From contig CM007328.1 of NCBI GenBank assembly GCA_000333855.2, forward strand, positions 182,915-223,901: a stretch of 40,987 bases of DNA, given 5' to 3'. How positions within the stretch are numbered: the first letter of the stretch is position 1; each line of letters opens with the position of its first letter. Below are positions 1 through 8,674 of the stretch, in pieces. Source of the stretch: Endotrypanum monterogeii (Eukaryota > Euglenozoa > Kinetoplastea > Trypanosomatida > Trypanosomatidae). Made by a program: the position numbers and the translations under genes. The notes under the pieces are model-generated. The model had not been told where the DNA came from, did not search any database, and worked only from the letters and a program-made list of their open reading frames with translations.

Positions 1-108
1 GAGAGGTGACGAAAAAAAGACCGCCTGTTTGAGAAAACACCGACAACAAGAGTGGAGAAGAAAGAAAACAACAGAAGAGGATCGGCGCCTCGCCAGCACA
101 CTCAGATA

Positions 109-141
109 GGGGAGGGGAGGGGAGGGGAGGGGGGGGGGAGG
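109..141 (+). repeat. G-run cluster, potential G-quadruplex
   Basis: Four consecutive GGGG runs separated by single A residues are followed by a run of ten G. The G-rich strand is the template strand, so the transcript carries C-rich pyrimidine sequence. It could fold as a DNA quadruplex or serve as a polypyrimidine tract for a gene further left. Confidence 0.6.
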
Positions 142-1126
142 TATAGCCGCAGCAGCAGAAAGATGGGGGGGAAGGAAGGAAACAAAAAGATACGCCCGAG
201 GTGGTGAGATACTGAGATGGGGAAAAAAAGCACCAAAACACAGTAACAACAGCAACGCCCCGTAATGGACGCAAAACAATATACACTAGAGATTTTTGCG
301 GGTGCGAATATAAATTTCAAGATGCATATAGATAGATAGCGTATATATTGGCGCAGATACACATGCACGTGCTTCGCTTCGAGTACCCTGGGCAATCGCG
401 AAAGCGCAAAAACTTTCACACAAAGAGAGTACCGATATATGTTTTTTAATCGAAATACAAGGAGAATGTGGGTGTTCAAAGAGATGTCCGTACACACACA
501 CACACACGCAAGAGGTGATAGGTATCTAACCGAAATATAAAACCAGAAACAAATACGATGAGTGAGAACAGGGAACAGAGAGGGAAAAGAGGGAGCTCAA
601 GAAACGGCTCTAGATGTGTACTACTCTCGATCTCTCTACAAATGGATAAGTTCCTGCAGTGTACACTCGGCGCCTCCTTCGGGGGGGGGGGAGGGTAGAG
701 GGGTGCAAGGGTACGTAGCTGACGATGAGAGGAAGGGGAGATACTAAGTTTTGGTCACTACACAGACCCACACACTGAAAAGAAAATGAACGAAAAAAAA
801 AAAAAGGGAGAAGCTCTAAGAAGCACGTACACGTCCCCACGCAAGCACAGAATCAAGTAAAGACGACGACCACGAAGGGGGGGGGGGGAAAAAAAAAATG
901 CAATGCAGTAAAGACGCAAAAAAAAAAAAAAGGAAGGGGCGAAAAGAGAGGAGAGAGCGCGCAACAGACACCAAGGATAGTGTTAGCAAGAGCTGGAAAC
1001 AGACGGGAGAGGAGCGCAACGCAACAAAAAAAAAAAAGGAGAAGAGTTGCGTAGTTATACTGGTCAATTTTTTTTTTTCTTTGGAGATGCAGCTCAAACC
1101 ATAAACTGTAAGACAGAATAGAGCTC

Positions 1127-1132
<6 letters not shown>

Positions 1133-1163
<31 letters not shown>

Positions 1164-1190
1164 TATATATATATATGTGTGTGTGTGTGT
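1133..1190. repeat. (AT)n followed by (TG)n microsatellite
   Basis: About 28 bp of pure AT dinucleotides, a short interruption, more AT, then seven TG units. The AT part is self-complementary. Confidence 0.9.
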
Positions 1191-1738
1191 AGCGATTTGG
1201 AGGGAGGAGGAAAGGATAAGGCAAAAAAAAAAAGGTGCGAGGGTGAGTCCGCCAGCCACCAAGACACGCGTGATGACCGAGCGGGAGAAACGCCCGTTAC
1301 CACCGTTCCCCCCGATGATGTCGACACAGAAGAAAAAAAAAAACAGGAAGTGTGAGAAGAGAAGAGAAAACAGAGATATAGGATTGGTGTGCAAGACATA
1401 GAGGGAACACAAGAGAGAGAGAACCATTGCAATGCGATAGAGCGAGCTACTGCAGACAACAGCTATGTGAAGACATTACCCAGAAGAAGAGAAGGGAGGA
1501 CACGACAGCCCTTCGACGGGGCAGGAGAGACCTAGAGATACGGGGGAGCCACTGAGCAGAGGCACATACAAGAACCTAGGGCACCAAGGTTTTTTTTTTT
1601 TGCTGTTATTGTTGTTTGCTGCAGCTTGCACGCAGATGGGGGCCGCGGACGTCTCCCCCCCCCCCTCCCCTCCTCCCCTTTAGTTCACCGTATTGTTTTG
1701 AAGGATAGTGTAAGGTGCTTTACCAGCGAACGCACGGA

Positions 1739-1745
1739 CACACAA

Positions 1746-1777
<32 letters not shown>

Positions 1778-1789
1778 GCACACACACAT
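1739..1789. repeat. (CA)n microsatellite
   Basis: CA/CG dinucleotide tract with about 12 uninterrupted CA units in the middle. It lies in non-coding DNA. Confidence 0.9.
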
Positions 1790-2029
1790 GTAGTAATAAA
1801 AGGCAGAGAGCGGGAGGGGGGCGGTCCGCTGGCGCGCACACGAGCAAGATCACATCGAGAGCGTGTACGCAATAAAGAGAGAAAGCGAGAGACGAGCACA
1901 TACACGCACAACGTCCCCTGCCCCCCCTTCCCTCCTCCTCCTCCTCCTCCTCCTCCTACCCCTAACTCCATATCCCGCACATCTTGAGTATTTAAGTACA
2001 GTTTTACCATCCAGTGGAGCACAGAAACC

Positions 2030-2042
2030 CTCACGGATGTGT

Positions 2043-2078
<36 letters not shown>

Positions 2079-2397
2079 CACATCTCTCCCTCGCCTTCGC
2101 TGTTTTTTTTTTTTCTCACCCTCCCTCCCTCCCCTCCCCGCTGTGAGCGTAAAGGCGCGAAGCAGCACCGCTCACAAGGGAAGATGCAAGCATGATAATA
2201 ATGTAATGTCCGCCAATTGTGGCTGCTGCTGCCTTTCGGTCGTTGTTTTCTGTTATACGCTTTCTTCAAGGTGTACATGAGATACAATGAGAGGATGCCT
2301 CTCCCTCTCTGCGTGTGTGTGCGTCTGTGTGCGCCTGTGTGCGCCTGTGTGCGCCTGTGTGTGCGCCTGTGTGTGTGTGTGCGTACACATCCGTGAG
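2030..2397. repeat. Long-range inverted repeat with CA/TG arms
   Basis: The left arm at 2030-2056 is the exact reverse complement of the right arm at 2371-2397. That is 27 bp, and only part of it is dinucleotide repeat: the outer half contains the non-repetitive core CGGATGTGTACG. The spacer is about 314 bp. The element lies in the predicted 3' flank of the SET gene, where the transcript could fold back on itself. Confidence 0.8.
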
Positions 2398-2611
2398 TAT
2401 GTGATAGAGAAACAAGGTACACAATTAGGAAGAAAGGGAAGGAGGGAGGGTGGCACCGCTTTGAATGCACCACATCGTTCGATCAATTGTGAAGACCTCC
2501 CTCCTCATCACCTTCCCCGTTGGGTGTGTGTTTAGTGGTGGAGAGATGAGAGGAAGGGGCAGGGGCATCGCGTCCTCCCTGCGCGTCGATCTTCTCCCCC
2601 CTTCCTCTTCT

Positions 2612-4147
2612 TCACCGCTTCTGTGAGCGCTGGCGCAGGCACAGCTCACACGTGCAGAAGAAGCGATACTGCTCCAGGAGGTGCCGTGAGCGCGTCTGCA
2701 GGTCTTCGCCCAGGCTACCGAGGTCCACGTAAGAGATCGTGATTTCCTCGCCAACGGCGATCGGGCGAGTGGCCTCGATGCCGATCCAGCCAGCGAGAGA
2801 TGGTGAGTACGAGGTGCAGTAGGGCGATTCGGAGGTGGTTGCCACAGCCCGGAAAGCAGCAAGGCGCTCGTTGGCCTTTCGGCGCGCCGCCTCCTCTGCA
2901 CGCTCATCCGCCGGCGAGGTGTGGGACGCACTAGTGCGCCCTGAAAGCGCGGCTGCTGCAGCCATGGCGTCCGCCGAGTCGTACAGCATGACGACAGCAG
3001 CATTCGGCACGCAACTGTGGTTCAGCATGCACACCGTCTCATGCAAGGACCATCCCGTTGTCTCCTCTGTGTTGTAGGGAAAGCCGATGCTGTTGCAGCG
3101 GGTGCGCAGGAGTGTGTCCCGTAGGTCTGTCCACGGAATGGGATATGGTGGTGGAAAATGAGCGCCTAGAGCGCTGGCCCGGTGACGGATGCCATCACTA
3201 TTGCAACTACGGATAACGCTACCGACGGACGCGTGCAGGCCCACCTGACTCACGAGAGGATGGCTGCTCACCCCTTTAGTTGCCACGGGTTGTATTGAGG
3301 TCGCAGTGCTGGCCTTGGCCCCTTTTCCGAACGTTGCCACGACGCGGTCGCGAGCGAACACCTCACACAGCTGCGTTGACTCCTTCGACTGAACACTCGC
3401 ATTCGTATCGAGCGTCGCCAACGCCCGCATCATAGCTGTGTCGCCAAGGTAGGCCCGCGCGCCGTAGTCCAGGCAAAAGCGCAGAAAGTCTGTATCGTTT
3501 CCAGGGGCACGGATGGAGGCAGGAAGTGAGGTGTACCAAGCGCACGATATCGCGTGAGCACGAAGAAGAGGGTGGCGGCTGAGTCGCTCATCCAGCAGAC
3601 TGCCACCCCTCTTCACATCTCCTCGTCGTTGTAAGAGGGACGTGGCTGTAGTCGCCCCGTCAGCCCCGGAGGAATTAAGCACGTCGACACCGATGTCAAG
3701 CAGTAGCTGAGCTACACATGGCGCACACAAAACGAATTGGTCGCAGTTGGGACAAGCGTAGGATCGCACTGGAACGGTCGGCGCAGTCGCGGGGGCGGTA
3801 CTTGACGACGATGGCGATGACGTGAGTGAAGAAGAAACACCGACCGGAGAGCGGGAGAGCGTGGCAGAGTGCGACTGCTGCTGCTGCTGTGAGTGGTTAT
3901 GCTGGTAAGGAGGCGCCCTCGGCGCCTCGGCGCACAAGCGCACATCGGCGACGAGACATCGAGCACAGATGTGATCCGCAAAAGGCGAGTACAGCACTGC
4001 GATGTCCGGGGGGGCAGCGAAGATCGCGTTGCCGGGCTTCAACTCGATGGTGGCCACGACTCGGCGGCCCTTGCGCTTTGCGTCAGGGTGCATCTCCTGC
4101 ACCGCCATCCGCGGAGCGGCACCAATCGAAACCTGTGTCGGATGCAT
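2612..4147 (-). CDS. SMYD-like SET-domain protein (probable lysine methyltransferase)
   Basis: A 511-aa protein with the layout of SMYD-type methyltransferases, which use S-adenosylmethionine to methylate lysines. Visible elements: paired cysteines C61/C64, then C132/C135 and C141/C144, forming a MYND-like zinc cluster split by a His/Gln/Ser-rich insert; the SET motif NHSCVPNA at 376-383; GEEITISY at 466-473 with the expected catalytic Tyr473; and a post-SET CxCxxC (C498, C500, C503). The reading frame is open further up to a Met at 4201, but that stretch translates a T tract as poly-Phe. The coding strand has no AG from about 4318 down to 4155, so the first usable splice acceptor is at 4156-4155. 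That leaves the ATG at 4147 as the first start, with 4108 as an alternative. Substrate unknown. Confidence 0.88.
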   Translation of the reverse strand: MHPTQVSIGAAPRMAVQEMHPDAKRKGRRVVATIELKPGNAIFAAPPDIAVLYSPFADHICARCLVADVRLCAEAPRAPPYQHNHSQQQQQSHSATLSRSPVGVSSSLTSSPSSSSTAPATAPTVPVRSYACPNCDQFVLCAPCVAQLLLDIGVDVLNSSGADGATTATSLLQRRGDVKRGGSLLDERLSRHPLLRAHAISCAWYTSLPASIRAPGNDTDFLRFCLDYGARAYLGDTAMMRALATLDTNASVQSKESTQLCEVFARDRVVATFGKGAKASTATSIQPVATKGVSSHPLVSQVGLHASVGSVIRSCNSDGIRHRASALGAHFPPPYPIPWTDLRDTLLRTRCNSIGFPYNTEETTGWSLHETVCMLNHSCVPNAAVVMLYDSADAMAAAAALSGRTSASHTSPADERAEEAARRKANERLAAFRAVATTSESPYCTSYSPSLAGWIGIEATRPIAVGEEITISYVDLGSLGEDLQTRSRHLLEQYRFFCTCELCLRQRSQKR

Positions 4148-4154
4148 ATAGCAG

Positions 4155-4318
4155 CTCATCGAATGCGATGGATTACACACAGCAAAAAAAAAAAAAGACA
4201 AACAAAAAAAGCGAAAAGCGCCAATCAGCCAAATAAATGAGTGGAAAAAAAAAACACGGCAGAAAAAAAAATGAGGACGCAGTTGTTGGGGGAGAGGGGG
4301 AGAGTCAGGTGGTGCGGG
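4155..4318 (-). promoter_or_regulatory. Predicted spliced-leader acceptor region of the SET gene
   Basis: On the coding strand this is a pyrimidine-rich, AG-free stretch of about 160 nt containing several T runs, ending in AG at 4156-4155. Trans-splicing there would leave a leader of only about 7 nt before the ATG at 4147. Inferred from the general trypanosomatid rule (first AG after a polypyrimidine tract); not observed directly. Confidence 0.5.
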
Positions 4319-4356
4319 CCGCTTTCGTTATGGATGCATCTGTGGGTGAAGTAGCC

Positions 4357-4360
<4 letters not shown>

Positions 4361-4396
<36 letters not shown>
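4361..4396. repeat. (TG)18 microsatellite
   Basis: Eighteen uninterrupted TG units in non-coding DNA just beyond the predicted acceptor region of the SET gene. Confidence 0.95.
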
Positions 4397-4397
<1 letters not shown>

Positions 4398-4891
4398 CGA
4401 GTGGGAGGGGGGGGGCGGAGTGAGGGGCAAACCGTTCGGGAAAAAAAAAGTGTGCGTGTGAGTAGGGAAAATAGATAGAGAAGGAGGAATGAGTCGTGAG
4501 CACTGTGAACAGAAACCTCAGAGGAACGTACGTACGAACGGGCCACCCTTACCCAAGACCGGAGGCACGGAGGAGGGAACAACAAGGTAGTGGGGACCAA
4601 GCGGCAGCGGTGACAAGAAGGAAGCCTTTTCTACTCCGCTGCCTTGCCGTTTGCTGCGTGAAGATCCACCGGCCATCTTGTCCGTGTGTGCACTGCCACA
4701 ATCTTCCTCCTCGTTCGTTCGTTCTTTCTTTTTTTTGTTTGTTTATTTTTTGTTTTACTTGTCCCGAAACGTATGCACAACATATGAAGAGCAACTCAGA
4801 AAGACGAAAGGGGGGAGAAAAACCAGCAAAAAAAAAGGTTAATATATAAATATAAATATATATATTAACAGCTTCAGCCTCAACTCAAACT

Positions 4892-4894
<3 letters not shown>

Positions 4895-4940
<46 letters not shown>
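4895..4940. repeat. (AC)n-(AG)n compound microsatellite
   Basis: About 15 AC units pass directly into about 8 AG units. Confidence 0.95.
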
Positions 4941-4941
<1 letters not shown>

Positions 4942-5202
4942 AGATGGGCTCGGTGACAATATTCAACCCCACCTCGTTCACCTCTCTGTTCAAATAACGT
5001 TGCTGCTGGTGTCGTCATAACACAACTAGGCCTGCACCACAGGAATCACGCCCTCTTCCAACCCCCGCCTCGCCCACCCGCCCGATAAAAAATAAAAACA
5101 GAAAGGGGGGAAAATCACCACACATCCAGAAACAGCGGATGGCACTCAAACCTTCAACACAAACAGTGTACGAGGTGAGCAACAAATCATACTTTCTTAT
5201 GC

Positions 5203-5228
5203 ATATATATATATATATATATATATAT
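5203..5228. repeat. (AT)n tract downstream of polymerase beta
   Basis: About 13 AT units, roughly 270 nt past the polymerase beta stop codon, so probably in its 3' UTR. Confidence 0.9.
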
Positions 5229-5497
5229 GAAGCACACGCTCACGTCAAGCTCTCTATGAGTATCCCAACATCTTTTTTTTGTTTTAAAAGAGATCAAAAC
5301 AAAACGCAGACACACACACACACACACCGTAAGGGGTCGAGCATCCCTCTCCCCCATCCCCTCGCGTCATCCCGTACGCCCCCTCCTCTCGACGACTCTC
5401 TATGAGGCCGCATCACTGCTGCCGAGTCGTTCTCCAACCGTCGCCATGTCAGCGGATGCACACACACACACACACAAGTATCGAGCAGAGACGCCCT

Positions 5498-6628
5498 CTA
5501 AGGATCACGATTTTCGGGCCTCGCGTACGGCATACCAAGTACATCAAACACGTCCTGTTCTGAGCGCACCTCGACACGCTTATCCTCTAGCTCATCCTTC
5601 GGGACGCCCAGCTCCTCGCCAGCGTTCTTGCCCCGAATTCCGATGCGCTCATACAGCGCACGGGCCTCCTCTGGCGTGCCCAGCTTAAAGAGTCCGTACT
5701 CGTTCAGGAGATATCCCTTGCTGATAGCGGCCTGGCGCATGATGACGTTGAAGTTTTTGCTGCCCGTGAAGGTCAGCAGCGCTGTCGGCACGCTTTTCGT
5801 TTCGATCAGACGAATATCCACACGGCGCGCTTTGTATACCTTCGTATTCTCGCGGCCTGCTTTATCGCGGACGATGCGCGGCGGCAACCGACCCATTCCC
5901 ATGTACTTCAGTGGCCCCTGGGCCATCGTCGCTTCCAGGTACTTGATGCTCTCGAGGAACTCAACAAAGCCTCCTAGCACGCCGGTTGCAGCGACCGGCT
6001 CGCTCAGCGGCGGAGCGTCAAGCGTGCGGGACAGGATAGCGTCCACATCACCACTGAAAGGATGACGACGCCGGTAGCTGCCGCAGATCAGAATAGAGAA
6101 GTCATTGCCGAGCAGCTCCATACATTTTTCCCGTAAAAAATTTTCATGCAGCACACTTTCCTGCATTGGTATTTTTTCATTGATGTCATAGAAGTATTTG
6201 ATGCCAACACGCTGCTGGTCCGTCAAGGACGGGATGCGATCTGCCTTCTCGATAAGCTCGTCCACGGTGAAGATGCCCTCACGGTCAAAGAGGGCAGCGG
6301 CCGCGCGGGGGCCAAAGCCGTGCACCTGCGTCAACTCCTGTATGGCTTTGAGCTTCGGCTTAGTCTTGCTCTCTAACTCCTCGAGCTTACCGGTGGCGAT
6401 GATCTCCTCCGCCTTCTTCAGTAGCTTCGCGCCAAAGCCGGAGAACGCCCTGAGGTCCTGCGGAGTGTTGAGGGGTTTGTCGAGATTGGTTTTGAGACTC
6501 TCAATGCTACGCTGATAGCTGCTCACCTTGTACTTCTCCCCAAGTGCGTTGTTCAAGTCTGCCATTTCATTGAAGATGCGGATAATATTCTCGCGATGAT
6601 CGCGACGAAAAAAGGTTCGGCGGAGCAT
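5498..6628 (-). CDS. DNA polymerase beta, mitochondrial type
   Basis: Family X DNA polymerase of 376 aa, a compact single-chain polymerase beta. It fills short gaps and has a 5'-deoxyribose phosphate lyase activity in base excision repair; in trypanosomatids polymerase beta works mainly on kinetoplast DNA. Domain order: 8-kDa lyase domain (about 10-90) with a helix-hairpin-helix around FSGFGAKL (62-69) and Lys72 where the Schiff-base lysine is expected; a second hairpin VHGFGPRAA (102-110); the nucleotidyltransferase signature GSYRRR (183-188); metal-binding Asp194 and Asp196 in GDVD; and Asp271 in RRVDIRL. The fingers/thumb motif FTGSKNFN is at 287-294. All catalytic residues are present. 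The frame runs open upstream through translated repeats, so the Met at 6628, which begins the conserved MLRRTFF, is the start. Its paralogue lies immediately upstream in transcription order. Confidence 0.97.
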   Translation of the reverse strand: MLRRTFFRRDHRENIIRIFNEMADLNNALGEKYKVSSYQRSIESLKTNLDKPLNTPQDLRAFSGFGAKLLKKAEEIIATGKLEELESKTKPKLKAIQELTQVHGFGPRAAAALFDREGIFTVDELIEKADRIPSLTDQQRVGIKYFYDINEKIPMQESVLHENFLREKCMELLGNDFSILICGSYRRRHPFSGDVDAILSRTLDAPPLSEPVAATGVLGGFVEFLESIKYLEATMAQGPLKYMGMGRLPPRIVRDKAGRENTKVYKARRVDIRLIETKSVPTALLTFTGSKNFNVIMRQAAISKGYLLNEYGLFKLGTPEEARALYERIGIRGKNAGEELGVPKDELEDKRVEVRSEQDVFDVLGMPYARPENRDP

Positions 6629-6660
6629 TTTTTTTTTTTTCTCTCTCACGTGTCTATGTT

Positions 6661-6663
<3 letters not shown>

Positions 6664-6705
<42 letters not shown>

Positions 6706-6719
6706 ATATGTATATATAT
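6664..6719. repeat. (AT)n-(TG)n tract just upstream of polymerase beta ATG
   Basis: About 14 AT units, then TG units, then more AT. The tract starts only about 35 nt upstream of the polymerase beta start codon, and depending on the acceptor used it may be inside the 5' leader. Confidence 0.9.
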
Positions 6720-7574
6720 GTGCTTTGGTGTTGAACAGTAATCAGGGGGAGACAGGGGAGGTTACAAGACAAACTCCACACCACACCACACACGTGCACG
6801 CGCCCTCAGTGTGTTATGAGAAGCCTCAGAATCGTGACGTGGAGCGAAGCGCCTACGTTTGTGTTAGTTTCGAATGTACGCAAGTGTGCGTCCGTGCGAG
6901 TACACACGCGCGCGCCTCTCCACTTTCTTTTTTCTCGATCAAGAGCGAGAGCGAGAGATCAAGAATCCTCCCTCCCTCCAATTTTGTATCGATGTCTAGA
7001 GCTCACTATCAAAGGAGGTTGGTACGCATGTGATGCGTCCGTGTTATGTCTTTCACGTAAAATTGAGTGCGTCGATGTATGCAAATGACGTATGATCAGT
7101 CTTTCCTATGCTCTCTCTTTTTGTTGTTGTTGTGGGTATTTTTCTGGAGAAATGCGAGAGGCACACAAAATGTGTTTGTCTCTCTGCGTCAATTTATTTT
7201 GCCTATCTATGTTGTCAATGGAAAAGAGATCAATGACAGAAATGTGTAAGTGCACGTGTATGCTTGTATGCGTATGTTTATGTGAGAGAGGCTAATCCGA
7301 GAGATGTGCGCGTGTATGTGTGCGGGTGTGTGGGTGGGGGTGTGCGTGTGTGTGCAAATCTCCGCTATAGACCTAAAAGTGAAAAAAAAAATGGCGAACG
7401 TTTGCAGATGCTGCAATTGACGTACAAAATGTTTTTTTTCTATTTAATCCACGTGCAACATACACAACGCGAAAAAAAAAAAAAGAATGCACAGAGAGAG
7501 AAACGGGAAGGGACGGGAAGAAGGAGCAGCGTTAGAAGGTAGCATAATAAGGTGTGAACGCTTCGCGTCAACGA

Positions 7575-7599
7575 TTTTTTTTTTTTTGGGGGGGGGGGG
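7575..7599. repeat. T13-G12 homopolymer junction
   Basis: Thirteen T are followed directly by twelve G. A near copy of the arrangement (T14-G11) occurs at 21585-21609. Run lengths at such junctions are prone to sequencing error. Confidence 0.9.
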
Positions 7600-8469
7600 T
7601 CGGAAGGGGGGCTGCCGGAGAGATCTCATGCACCCCTAAAAGAGTAGTAGCGATACGCGCCAGCCGTGGCACACAGGAGCGGTTGCCCCGTCCGAGAAAA
7701 TCTCGATAAAACATCAAGAGAAATAAATGAGCCAACATGGATGATGCTGCGGTAGTGATGCCCGAGAGAGGACGAGGAGGCGAGCAGCTATGGCACAAAA
7801 CCCGTCTTGGGATATGTCCCCCTCTCCCTCTCTCGAATGCATTGGCCCTCCGTGACACGGCCCCCTTTCCCTTCGCCGCTGGTGGTCAGCGGCACCACAG
7901 ACGTCGCTGCTGAGGGTAAGAGAAAGGGGGGAGGAAGGGAAGGCAGCGATGCCGCGCCAACGCAGAAGCAGGTATCCCTATGCAGACTCAGATAGCCCCC
8001 TCTTGCGGCCGCGGCGCCGCGGCGCCGCGTCGCCTTTGTCTTCTCCGTCCGATGTGGCATACAATAGTCGAAGTGGTACATATTGTCTCTGTCTTGGGCA
8101 AGATAATAAAACGAAAATAAGCGACGACCACCATAAAACAAGAGAGAGAAACCCCGCAACACGCCGCAACCAACACACGCCACCTGCAACGCGCAAGATC
8201 ATATACGCGGCCACGCCCACACATCTTCAAAGCACGTAAGGTGATTTCTTCAATAGCGCCCACCCACCCCTTCATACAAAAAAAAAAAAAAACGAAAGTC
8301 CTTTATAACGGGAAATGGGCCGCCCTGTCGCAAGACACACACACACACACAAACACACACACAAACACACAGTCAAGAGGCATGCAGCCATCCATAAACG
8401 CATCCATCGAAACGGAAATGACGATATTATCTATGCAAACAATCAAACAAGAAAATGAAACAGAAGGAG

Positions 8470-8492
8470 ATATATATATATATATATATATA
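8470..8492. repeat. (TA)n tract downstream of polymerase beta-PAK
   Basis: About 11 TA units, roughly 180 nt past the polymerase beta-PAK stop codon, in its likely 3' UTR. Confidence 0.9.
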
Positions 8493-8674
8493 TGTGTGTT
8501 TATATATTGGGATGCGTGCTGCAGGGGGGGGGGGAGGCGGCACAGTGTGCAACAAAAAGAAAAGAAAAGATTGAGAGGAGAAAAGATGAGTCCATCTACC
8601 TTTCACTGTTGTGTGGACGGATGTGCCCAAAGCAGGAGCACATTAAGAGGGGGGGGAGCTACGCATCACTACCG

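Larger units (their letters stand above)
1..2611. other. Gene-free repeat-rich region (3' flank of the SET gene)
   Basis: No convincing gene. Every reading frame here is dominated by simple-repeat translations (poly-Phe/Lys, His-Thr, Tyr-Ile, Cys-Val). The stretch holds a G-run cluster (109-141), poly-A and poly-T runs, an (AT)n/(TG)n block (1133-1190), (CA)n (about 1739-1789), (CTC)n (1932-1957), (AC)n (about 2046-2077) and a TG/CTG block (about 2310-2390). In the minus-strand direction it follows the SET gene, so it should contain that gene's 3' UTR and then intergenic DNA toward the next gene off the left edge. Confidence 0.7.
4148..5497. other. Intergenic region between SET gene and polymerase beta
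   Basis: No gene seen. Contains (TG)18 at 4361-4396, a CA tract running into GA (4895-4940), (AT)n at 5203-5228 and short CA tracts near 5310 and 5460. In transcription order it holds the polymerase beta 3' UTR followed by the SET gene's 5' signals. Confidence 0.7.
6629..8674. other. Intergenic region between the two polymerase beta genes
   Basis: No convincing gene. Contains an A run directly before the polymerase beta ATG (coding strand), (AT)n/(TG)n at 6664-6719, G/T-rich sequence around 7310-7350, a T13-G12 junction (7575-7599), a CA/CAAA tract (about 8336-8371) and (TA)n at 8470-8492. Small frames near 7800-8275 overlap on both strands and show no recognisable protein. Confidence 0.65.

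Noticed and set aside
7788..8275. Overlapping short frames on both strands
   Set aside because: No homology that I can recognise; several frames of similar length exist at the same place, so none is preferred.
8338..8371. Regular CA/CAAA units resembling a short repeat array
   Set aside because: Dinucleotide slippage repeat without distinct spacers; not a CRISPR-type array, and the genome is eukaryotic.
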